Assembly (NCBI RefSeq): GCF_001545035.1
Contig: NZ_FCOJ02000014.1
Span: 62,001 to 126,000, forward strand
DNA length: 64,000 nt
Origin: Caballeronia glebae
GTDB lineage: Bacteria > Pseudomonadota > Gammaproteobacteria > Burkholderiales > Burkholderiaceae
Reading direction: 5' to 3'
The notes under the pieces were generated by a model that searched no databases, had not been told where the DNA came from, and saw only the letters and a program-made list of their open reading frames with translations. The stretch's first letter is position 1; each line of letters begins with the position of its first letter. The position numbers were made by a program, and so were the translations under genes. Below are positions 56,117 through 64,000 of this stretch, piece after piece.

Positions 56117-57445
56117 ATGGCGCAAGAGCCCACCACGAACGCCGCGGCGCACGGCGAAACTTCGACCTACGCGCCGCTCACGCCCGTGCCGCCCGAGCGG
56201 CGCGCATTCGGCACGCGCGACGCCTTCGCGCTGTGGTTCTCGCTCGGCATCGGTCTCTTGGTCGCGCAGGCGGGCGCGCTGCTGGTGCCGGGATTGTCGC
56301 TGCCGCATGCGCTGGCGGCGATCCTCATCGGCTCGGTGATAGGCGTGCTGCTGCTCGCGCTCGCGGGCGTCGTCGGTGCGGACACGGGGCTCGCGGCGAT
56401 GTCGTCGCTGCGGCCGACGCTCGGCGTGCGCGGCGCGTCGGTGCCGGCGGTGCTCAACGCGATCCAGCTCGTCGGCTGGGGCTCGTTCGAGATCATCGTG
56501 ATGCGCGATTCCGCCGACGCGCTCGCGAAGCAGTCCTTCCATCTTTCGATGCCGCTCGTCTGGACGCTCATCTTCGGCGCGCTCGCGACGCTGCTCGCCG
56601 TGAGCGGCCCGCTCTCCTTCGTGCGGCGCTTTCTGCGGACCTGGGGAATATGGCTCCTGCTCGGCGGCGCGGGCTGGCTCACGTGGAATCTGCTCGCCAA
56701 GCACGATCTCGCCACGTTGATGGCGCGCCCCGGCACCGGCGAGATGGCGTTTGGCGCGGGCATCGATCTCGTCGTCGCGATGCCGCTGTCGTGGCTGCCG
56801 CTGATCGCCGATTACACGCGTTTCGGCAAGAACGCGGGCGGCGCGTTCCGCGGCACGCTCTTCGGCTACGGCATCGCGAATCTGTGGTTCTATGCGCTCG
56901 GCGCGATCTACGGGCTCGCGGCGGGCGGCGGCGATGCGCTCCTCACGACCGCGCTCGCGCAGGCGGGCGGCGGCCTTGCGCTCTTCCTCATCCTGATCGA
57001 TGAAATCGACAACGCCTTCGCCGACATCCATTCCGCCGCCGTTTCGACCGGCACGTTCTGGGCGCGCGCCGGCGTGCCGATGCTCTCGTGCGCGTTCGGC
57101 GCGCTATGCACGCTCGTCGCGCTCGCCGTCGAAATGGGCAAGTATCAGAACTTCCTGCTGCTGATCGGCTCGGTGTTCGCGCCGCTCTTCGGCGTCGTGC
57201 TGGCGGATCACTTCATCGTGCGCAAGCGCCGCATCGAAGCCGCCGTGCTCGCCGATGTCAACGGACGCTACGGCTTTTCCGGCGGATGGCACGTGAGCGC
57301 GTTCATCGCGTGGAGCATTGGAATCGCGGCGTATCACGCGATCAATCAATGGCTGCCGAATCTCGGCGCGACGCTGCCCGCGCTCGCGCTCGGCGCGGTG
57401 TGTTATCTGTTGCTCGTGGCGGGCGGACGACGCGCTTACGCGTAA
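56117..57445 (+). CDS. NCS1-family permease (CytX-like)
   Basis: 442 residues with 12 helices. Segments FGTRDAFALWFSLGIGLLVAQAGALLVPGLSLPHALAAI, QLVGWGSFEIIVMRDSADAL, SWLPLIADYTRFGKNAGGAF and DEIDNAFADIHSAAVS fit the NCS1 (nucleobase/thiamine-precursor) transporters near CytX. AGGA lies nine bases before the ATG. The convergent gene is a ureohydrolase with its LysR regulator beyond, so the transporter may import a guanidino compound or a pyrimidine. No TPP riboswitch is found upstream. Confidence 0.87.
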   Translation: MAQEPTTNAAAHGETSTYAPLTPVPPERRAFGTRDAFALWFSLGIGLLVAQAGALLVPGLSLPHALAAILIGSVIGVLLLALAGVVGADTGLAAMSSLRPTLGVRGASVPAVLNAIQLVGWGSFEIIVMRDSADALAKQSFHLSMPLVWTLIFGALATLLAVSGPLSFVRRFLRTWGIWLLLGGAGWLTWNLLAKHDLATLMARPGTGEMAFGAGIDLVVAMPLSWLPLIADYTRFGKNAGGAFRGTLFGYGIANLWFYALGAIYGLAAGGGDALLTTALAQAGGGLALFLILIDEIDNAFADIHSAAVSTGTFWARAGVPMLSCAFGALCTLVALAVEMGKYQNFLLLIGSVFAPLFGVVLADHFIVRKRRIEAAVLADVNGRYGFSGGWHVSAFIAWSIGIAAYHAINQWLPNLGATLPALALGAVCYLLLVAGGRRAYA

Positions 57446-57457
57446 CGCCCGCATGAG

Positions 57458-57493
57458 AAAAGCCGCCGGATTCGACCGATCCGGCGGCTTTTT
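57458..57493. terminator. Bidirectional terminator between the NCS1 permease and ureohydrolase genes
   Basis: A 14-bp stem (AAAAGCCGCCGGAT/ATCCGGCGGCTTTT) with a 7-base loop and T runs on both strands, between convergent genes. Confidence 0.92.
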
Positions 57494-57520
57494 CACATCG
57501 ACGCGTCCACGTTCACTTCG

Positions 57521-58537
57521 TCATTTCGCCGCGCGATACTCCACGCCCGGCAGCACGCACAGCAACTCGAATGCGAGGTTTGCGGCGAGCAGCGCGGTCG
57601 TGCCGAACGGATCGTAGGGCGGCGCGACTTCCACCAGATCAGCGCCGACAATGTTCAGCCCGCGCGCGCCGCGCACGATCTCCAGCGCCTGCGGCACGGT
57701 CAGCCCGGCGATTTCCGGCGTGCCGGTGCCGGGCGCGAACGCGGGATCGATGCCGTCGATATCGAACGTGATGTACACCGGGCCGTCGCCCATCTGCGCG
57801 CGCACTTCGTTCATCAAGGGCGCGAGCGACTTGTTCCAGCACTCTTCCGTCTGCACGACGCGAAAACCCTGCTCGCGGCACCAGTCGAAATCGCCCGCTT
57901 CGTAACCCGTGCCGCGCAGGCCGATCTGCACGACGCGCGAACAATCGAGCAAGCCCTCTTCAACCGCGCGGCGAAACGGCGTGCCGTGCGCGATCTTCTC
58001 GCCGAACATCGTGTCGTTGACGTCCGCGTGGGCGTCGATATGAATCAGCCCGACCTTGCCGTGCTTCGCGTGAATCGCCCGCAGGATCGGCAGCGCGATC
58101 GTGTGATCGCCGCCGAGCGTGAGCGGCTTGCAGTCGTGCTTCAGGATCTCGCGGTACGCGCGCTCGATACGGTCGATCGAATCTAGCAGGTTGTACGGAT
58201 TGATCGCGACATCGCCGATATCCGCGACGCGCAGCGAATCGAACGGCGCGGCGCGCGTCGCCATGTTGTACGGGCGCAGCAGCACGGACTCGCTGCGCAC
58301 CTGGCGCGGGCCGAAGCGCGCGCCGGTCCGATTCGACGTGCCGAGATCGAACGGCACGCCGACGAAGCACGCATCCAGCCCTTCGGCCGACTGGACGTGC
58401 GGCAGGCGCATCATCGTCGTGATGCCGCCGCAACGCGGCATCTGATTGCCCGAAAGCGGCTGCGGGCGCTCGGCGCGCTGTTCGAGAAAGTGCGAATCGA
58501 AGTGTTCGGCGGGAGCGAAAAGCGAGGATGTATTCAT
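57521..58537 (-). CDS. Agmatinase/guanidino-acid ureohydrolase
   Basis: 338 residues of the arginase/agmatinase family. Binuclear manganese ligands are intact: His145 (GGDH), Asp168, His170 and Asp172 (HIDAHAD), Asp259 and Asp261 (FDIDGIDP). It hydrolyses a guanidino group to urea. Agmatinase, 4-guanidinobutyrase or 3-guanidinopropionase are possible. A divergent LysR gene and a nearby NCS1-type permease resemble the organisation of guanidino-acid catabolic genes, so guanidinobutyrate is a fair guess. ATG 58537 is chosen because an extension of 41 codons lacks family similarity and overlaps the promoter region. Confidence 0.9.
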   Translation of the reverse strand: MNTSSLFAPAEHFDSHFLEQRAERPQPLSGNQMPRCGGITTMMRLPHVQSAEGLDACFVGVPFDLGTSNRTGARFGPRQVRSESVLLRPYNMATRAAPFDSLRVADIGDVAINPYNLLDSIDRIERAYREILKHDCKPLTLGGDHTIALPILRAIHAKHGKVGLIHIDAHADVNDTMFGEKIAHGTPFRRAVEEGLLDCSRVVQIGLRGTGYEAGDFDWCREQGFRVVQTEECWNKSLAPLMNEVRAQMGDGPVYITFDIDGIDPAFAPGTGTPEIAGLTVPQALEIVRGARGLNIVGADLVEVAPPYDPFGTTALLAANLAFELLCVLPGVEYRAAK

Positions 58538-58652
58538 GGCGTCCGATGGCTGTACGTGTTCAATCCCGCAATTAATAGCCGCTTTCCGGCGAAGATGAAA
58601 TGGCGACGAATTTAACTTAACATCGATATTTATCGATGTATCGCTGGCGGCC

Positions 58653-59573
58653 ATGTTCACTCATCTTTCCGATCTCGATCTGCGGCTCATCCGCGTGTTT
58701 CTCGCGATCGCCGATGCGGGCGGCGTGTCGTCCGCGCAGGCGACGCTCAACGTCGGGCAATCGACCATCAGCACGCAACTCGCGACGCTGGAAACGCGGC
58801 TCGGCTACCGCCTTTGCGAGCGCGGCCGCGGCGGTTTCGCGCTGACTTCGCGCGGCGAGCAGTTCGTCGAGGCGTGCCGCACGCTGCTCGCGGCCGTCGA
58901 TACCTTCGACTCGACCGCGCGCAATGTCGGCCGGAAGCTCGTCGGCACGCTCACGCTCGGGATGATCGGCAATACGCCCGTCAGCGCGAACGCGCGCGTC
59001 AGTCAGGCGATCGCGCGTTTCCGGCAGCGCGACGAATCGGTGCGGTTCGCGGTGCTCGTGCGCTCGCCGGGCGAACTCGAAGAGATGCTGCTGGCCGAGC
59101 GCATCCAGATGGCGATCGGGTACTTCTGGCATCGCGTGCCGTCGCTCGAATACACCGAAATTTTCGCGGAGGATCAGCTCGCGTATTGCGCACGCGAGCA
59201 TCCGTTGTTCGCGCGGGCGGGACGCGTCGGCGTTGCGCAGGCATTCGAGCACGACTGGGCCTGGCGCAGTTACCCGCTGCCCGAAGCCGGCGAACTCACG
59301 CCGCGCAACATCGGCGCGGTCGCCGACAACATGGAAGCTGTCGCGATGCTCGTGTTGTCGGGCCGCCATCTCGGCTATCTGCCCGAGCATTTCGCCGCGC
59401 CCTACGTGAAGGAGGGCTTGCTCGCGCCGCTGAATCCGCGAGCAATGCGCTATCGCGTCGCGTTCCAGATGGTCACGCGCGCGGCGCGTGCGAGCGGCGC
59501 GAGCGACGCAAAGCGCGAGATCGTGGAAGCGTTTCTGGAGGACATGGCCGCGGCGCACGCGGCCTTCGATTGA
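58653..59573 (+). CDS. LysR-family transcriptional regulator
   Basis: 306 residues. The N-terminal winged helix (LDLRLIRVFLAIADAGGVSSAQATLNVGQSTISTQLATLETRLGYRLCERGRGGFALTSRGE is the family pattern, with a recognition helix at about 30-50) precedes a two-lobe ligand domain (GTLTLGMIGN and MLVLSGRHLGYLPEHF). It is divergent from the ureohydrolase with a 115-base shared control region, the classic LysR arrangement, so it probably activates the ureohydrolase in response to its substrate. Confidence 0.93.
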   Translation: MFTHLSDLDLRLIRVFLAIADAGGVSSAQATLNVGQSTISTQLATLETRLGYRLCERGRGGFALTSRGEQFVEACRTLLAAVDTFDSTARNVGRKLVGTLTLGMIGNTPVSANARVSQAIARFRQRDESVRFAVLVRSPGELEEMLLAERIQMAIGYFWHRVPSLEYTEIFAEDQLAYCAREHPLFARAGRVGVAQAFEHDWAWRSYPLPEAGELTPRNIGAVADNMEAVAMLVLSGRHLGYLPEHFAAPYVKEGLLAPLNPRAMRYRVAFQMVTRAARASGASDAKREIVEAFLEDMAAAHAAFD

Positions 59574-59574
59574 A

Positions 59575-59597
59575 AAGGGCGCGTTCGTCGCGCCCTT
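59575..59597. terminator. Hairpin between the LysR gene and lolA
   Basis: A 9-bp stem AAGGGCGCG/CGCGCCCTT with a 5-base loop separates two convergent genes; T runs are short. Confidence 0.6.
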
Positions 59598-59603
59598 CGC
59601 GGA

Positions 59604-60284
59604 TCAACCGTTGATCACATCCGCGCCTTTGGGCACGGTGAACTTGAAGGTATCGCGCTTGATCGGCGGGTTCTTCGTGATATTCGAGAACGTCAGCAGC
59701 GTCACGTTGCCGAAGACGTCGTGCAACTCCATCGCCTGCAGATTGCCGTCCTTGAAGCCGATGCCGACCGTTTCGAACTGCGTGTCCTTCGCTTTCGGCG
59801 TGAGTTCGAGCCAGTCGATGCCGCCCTTCTCGCCCGCATCGCGCAGATTGAAGTTCTTTTCCAGATCGTTGCTGCCGAAGAGAATCGCCGCCGGACTCGC
59901 ACCGAGCGAGCCGCCGAGGGCGCGGACCGTGACCTGATTCAGATCCTTGTCGTAGACGTAGAGCTTGTCGCCGTCGGCCTGCAAAATCTGCGAATACGGC
60001 TTCTCATACGACCAGATGAACTTGCCCGGCCGCGCGAACATGAACGTGCCGCTGGAGGTTGCGCCCTTGGTCGGCACCTGCGTCGAGGTCGCGCCGTTGT
60101 TCGCCTTGCCGGGCGCCTTGATTTCCTGCTGCATGAAGTCGCCGCGCGCCGCGTGGACCTGCGACACGAACGCCTTCAACTGCTCCGTGCCGCTCGCGAA
60201 TGCGTGCGATGCGAACAGCATCGACGCCGAAAACATCGCCGCGCCGATCGCCTTGATCGCCGTGCGCCCCGTGTATTGCTTCAT
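59604..60284 (-). CDS. lolA: Outer-membrane lipoprotein carrier protein LolA
   Basis: 226 residues. Signal peptide ends AFA after about 31 residues. The mature part shows the LolA pattern: [77 protein letters not shown], and [21 protein letters not shown] (as MELHDVFG). It carries lipoproteins from LolCDE to LolB across the periplasm. A Ser/Thr/Gly-rich insert ([17 protein letters not shown]) is longer than in E. coli. ftsK lies 44 bases upstream on the same strand. Confidence 0.93.
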   Translation of the reverse strand: MKQYTGRTAIKAIGAAMFSASMLFASHAFASGTEQLKAFVSQVHAARGDFMQQEIKAPGKANNGATSTQVPTKGATSSGTFMFARPGKFIWSYEKPYSQILQADGDKLYVYDKDLNQVTVRALGGSLGASPAAILFGSNDLEKNFNLRDAGEKGGIDWLELTPKAKDTQFETVGIGFKDGNLQAMELHDVFGNVTLLTFSNITKNPPIKRDTFKFTVPKGADVING

Positions 60285-60328
60285 TGTTTTGTTCTCCGTG
60301 TAATGCCCGCCGCGCGCGATGAGACGCG

Positions 60329-62644
60329 TCATTCCGCGTCGCGCGCCGGCGTCAGGATTTCGCGGTTGCCGTTCGACGACATGGTCGAGACGAGTCCCGA
60401 GTTCTCCATCTGTTCGAGCAAACGCGCCGCGCGGTTGTAGCCGATGCGCAAATGCCGCTGCACGAGCGAAATCGACGCGCGCCGGTTCTTGATGACGACC
60501 TCGACCGCCTGGTCGTACAGGGGATCGGACTCGCCATCGGCGCCAGCGGTTCCGCCCGCGCCCGCCGAGCCTTCGTCGCCATCGCCCGCGAGACCGCCTT
60601 CCAGAATGCCTTCGATATAGTTCGGCTCGCCCTGCTCCTTCAGCTTGTCGACCACGCGATGCACTTCCTCGTCGGACACGAACGCGCCGTGTACGCGCAC
60701 CGGCAGACCCGAACCCGGCGGCAGATAGAGCATGTCGCCCATGCCGAGCAGCGACTCCGCGCCCATTTGATCCAGAATCGTGCGCGAATCGATCTTCGAC
60801 GACACCTGGAACGCCATGCGCGTCGGCACGTTCGCCTTGATGAGGCCGGTGATCACATCGACCGAAGGACGCTGGGTCGCGAGAATCAGGTGGATGCCCG
60901 CCGCGCGCGCCTTCTGCGCGATCCGCGCGATCAGCTCTTCGACCTTCTTGCCGACGACCATCATCAGGTCGGCGAGTTCGTCGATCACGACGACGATGTG
61001 CGGCAGGCGCGTGAGCGGCTCGGGCTCGTCGGGCGTGAGGCTGAACGGATTCGGAATCTTTTCGTCGCGCTTTTTCGCTTCGTCGATCTTGGTGTTGAAG
61101 CTCGCGAGATTGCGCACGCCCATCTTGCTCAGCAGCTTGTAGCGGCGCTCCATTTCGGCGACCGCCCAGGTGAGCGCGTGGCCAGCCTGCCGCATGTCGG
61201 TGACGACCGGGCACAACAGGTGGGGAATGCCTTCGTAGACGCTCATTTCGAGCATCTTCGGATCGATGAGGATGAGGCGCACCTGTTCCGCGCTCGCCTT
61301 GTAGAGCAGCGAGAGGATCATCGCGTTGATGCCGACCGACTTGCCCGAACCCGTGGTACCGGCGACGAGCAAATGCGGCATCTTCGCGAGATCGGCGCAG
61401 ACCGGATTGCCGCCGATGTCCTTGCCGAGGCCCATCGTGAGCGGCGACGCGCCGTTCGCATAGACCTCGGAGCCGAGAATCTCGGAGAGCTTGACTGTTT
61501 GACGGCGCTGGTTCGGCAATTCGAGCGCCATGAAGTTCTTGCCGGGAATGGTCTCGACGACGCGAATCGACACGAGCGACAGCGAGCGCGCGAGATCCTT
61601 CGCGAGACCGACGATCTGGCTGCCCTTCACGCCCGTCGCCGGCTCGATTTCGTAGCGCGTGACGACCGGTCCCGGATACGCGGCGACCACGCTCACATCG
61701 ACGCCGAAATCCTTCAGCTTCTTCTCGATGAGACGCGACGTGTATTCGAGCGTATCGGCGGCGATGGTTTCCTGCGTCTTCGGCGGCGGATCGAGAAGCG
61801 CCAGCGGCGGCAAGGTGGAATCGCCCGGAAGGTCCTTGAAGAGCGGCACCTGCTTTTCCTTCTCGGCGCGTTCGGAGCGCGCGGGCGTGGGCGCGGCGGG
61901 CACGATCATCACCGGCTCGTGATCCTCGCTCTTTTCGCGCGAGCGCACGACCTTGCCTTCGCGCTTCGATGCCGCCGCTTCGCCGAGCTTGCGGTCGCGT
62001 CCGGCTTCGTGGCGCAGTTGCGCGCCGGTGATCGCGTCGAGAATGCCGTCACCGACCTTCTCGCACACGGAAAGCCACGAGAAGCGGAAATAGAGCGAAA
62101 GGCCGATCGCGAGCGCGATCAGCAGGAACAGCGTCGCGCCGGTGAAGCCGAGCGCATGCGAAACCTGACGCGCGACCACGTCGCCGACGACGCCGCCCGG
62201 CGCGCGCGGCAACTGCACCTTGAGCGACCACATGCGCAGCGCCTCGATGCCGTCGCTCGCGAGCAGCACGAGCACGAAGGCGAATGCTTCGGCAAGCCAG
62301 GTGCGGTCCTTCGGCGCGTCTTTATCGACGACTGGGGGTTGCGTGATACGTCTGTAATTCGCGACGATACGCCGCGCGAGCAGCACGATCAGCCAATAGG
62401 AAGACAGCCCGAAGACGAGCAGCAGGATGTCGGACGTGTACGCGCCGACGCGCCCCGCCCAGTTCGAGATGTGATCGACGCTCACCGCGTGGGTCCAGCT
62501 CGGGTCCTTGCGGCTGTACGAGATGAGCGCCATGACGAGGAACAGTCCGAGTGCGACCTGGAGAATCCAGCGAATCTCGGTGAAGAGCCGCGACATGCGG
62601 TGCGGCAATGCCTGCGGGCTCGCGGAATAAGTAGCTTTGGCCAT
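60329..62644 (-). CDS. ftsK: DNA translocase FtsK
   Basis: 771 residues, a short FtsK. Four N-terminal membrane helices (within residues 20-195) anchor it at the septum, a linker of about 90 residues is followed by the motor domain with Walker A GTTGSGKS (435 is the Lys), Walker [14 protein letters not shown], and a C-terminal gamma winged-helix domain ([38 protein letters not shown]) that reads KOPS and activates XerCD. An acidic Gly-rich spacer precedes gamma. It moves the chromosome terminus during division. Confidence 0.97.
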   Translation of the reverse strand: MAKATYSASPQALPHRMSRLFTEIRWILQVALGLFLVMALISYSRKDPSWTHAVSVDHISNWAGRVGAYTSDILLLVFGLSSYWLIVLLARRIVANYRRITQPPVVDKDAPKDRTWLAEAFAFVLVLLASDGIEALRMWSLKVQLPRAPGGVVGDVVARQVSHALGFTGATLFLLIALAIGLSLYFRFSWLSVCEKVGDGILDAITGAQLRHEAGRDRKLGEAAASKREGKVVRSREKSEDHEPVMIVPAAPTPARSERAEKEKQVPLFKDLPGDSTLPPLALLDPPPKTQETIAADTLEYTSRLIEKKLKDFGVDVSVVAAYPGPVVTRYEIEPATGVKGSQIVGLAKDLARSLSLVSIRVVETIPGKNFMALELPNQRRQTVKLSEILGSEVYANGASPLTMGLGKDIGGNPVCADLAKMPHLLVAGTTGSGKSVGINAMILSLLYKASAEQVRLILIDPKMLEMSVYEGIPHLLCPVVTDMRQAGHALTWAVAEMERRYKLLSKMGVRNLASFNTKIDEAKKRDEKIPNPFSLTPDEPEPLTRLPHIVVVIDELADLMMVVGKKVEELIARIAQKARAAGIHLILATQRPSVDVITGLIKANVPTRMAFQVSSKIDSRTILDQMGAESLLGMGDMLYLPPGSGLPVRVHGAFVSDEEVHRVVDKLKEQGEPNYIEGILEGGLAGDGDEGSAGAGGTAGADGESDPLYDQAVEVVIKNRRASISLVQRHLRIGYNRAARLLEQMENSGLVSTMSSNGNREILTPARDAE

Positions 62645-63992
<1,348 letters not shown>

Positions 63993-64000
63993 TCGCTGAT

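Overview
The window is a piece of the main chromosome of a Burkholderiaceae beta-proteobacterium, most likely Caballeronia or Paraburkholderia. It is GC-rich with strong G/C third-position bias. The gene orders yicC-gmk-rpoZ-spoT, rph-rdgB-hemW, minC-minD-minE and trxB/ftsK-lolA, and a Burkholderia-type 16-stranded porin, support this placement. I see no CRISPR array, insertion sequence, rRNA operon, intact prophage or replication origin. Four tRNA genes are present: Thr-CGT, Arg-ACG, Ser-TGA and Ser-CGA.

Region by region. 1-2929: 3' end of hemN, an amidase and dsbB. 3419-8239: a purine-salvage operon (xdhC, adenosine/adenine deaminase, NCS2 purine permease, guanine deaminase) closed by a strong terminator. 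8540-13327: an uncharacterised catabolic-looking set of an NDH-2-like flavoprotein, a 3-hydroxyacyl-CoA/carnitine-type dehydrogenase, a YWTD beta-propeller protein and a long type III CoA-transferase. 13948-21201 (minus strand): seven genes that overlap or nearly touch, encoding a complete phosphonate pathway (PEP mutase, phosphonopyruvate decarboxylase, AEP transaminase, nucleotidyltransferase) together with a CDP-alcohol phosphatidyltransferase, a 2OG-Fe(II) oxygenase and a polytopic membrane protein. I read this as a 2-aminoethylphosphonate phosphonolipid pathway; it is the most interesting system in the window. 22351-29176: pepN, fbp, tRNA-Thr, a 49-residue small gene, an exported chorismate mutase and an exonuclease/GIY-YIG fusion. 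29177-30571: a 1.4-kb AT-richer gene-free stretch that holds a probable new minus-strand sRNA just upstream of the porin gene.

30572-41639: porin, greB, tRNA-Arg, a phage NinX-like gene, the stringent-response/nucleotide block (spoT, rpoZ, gmk, yicC), and divergently rph-rdgB-hemW-MFS, whose overlapping starts imply translational coupling. 41686-46913: tRNA-Ser, a structured leader RNA with attenuator-like architecture, several small exported or disordered proteins, a TonB-C-domain protein, an MHS transporter, OpgC, and a 59-residue membrane protein. 47173-54493: a ClC antiporter, minCDE, a GNAT enzyme, map, a lipoprotein, and tRNA-Ser-CGA next to serS. 54622-63992: rarA, then a permease / ureohydrolase / LysR set that separates rarA from lolA-ftsK, and finally trxB.

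Four of the smallest coding genes (27035, 42622, 42872, 46734) are called mainly on their ribosome-binding sites and composition. Promoter calls are by eye and are less certain than gene calls. Substrate assignments for transporters, the ureohydrolase and the two uncharacterised operons are inferences.
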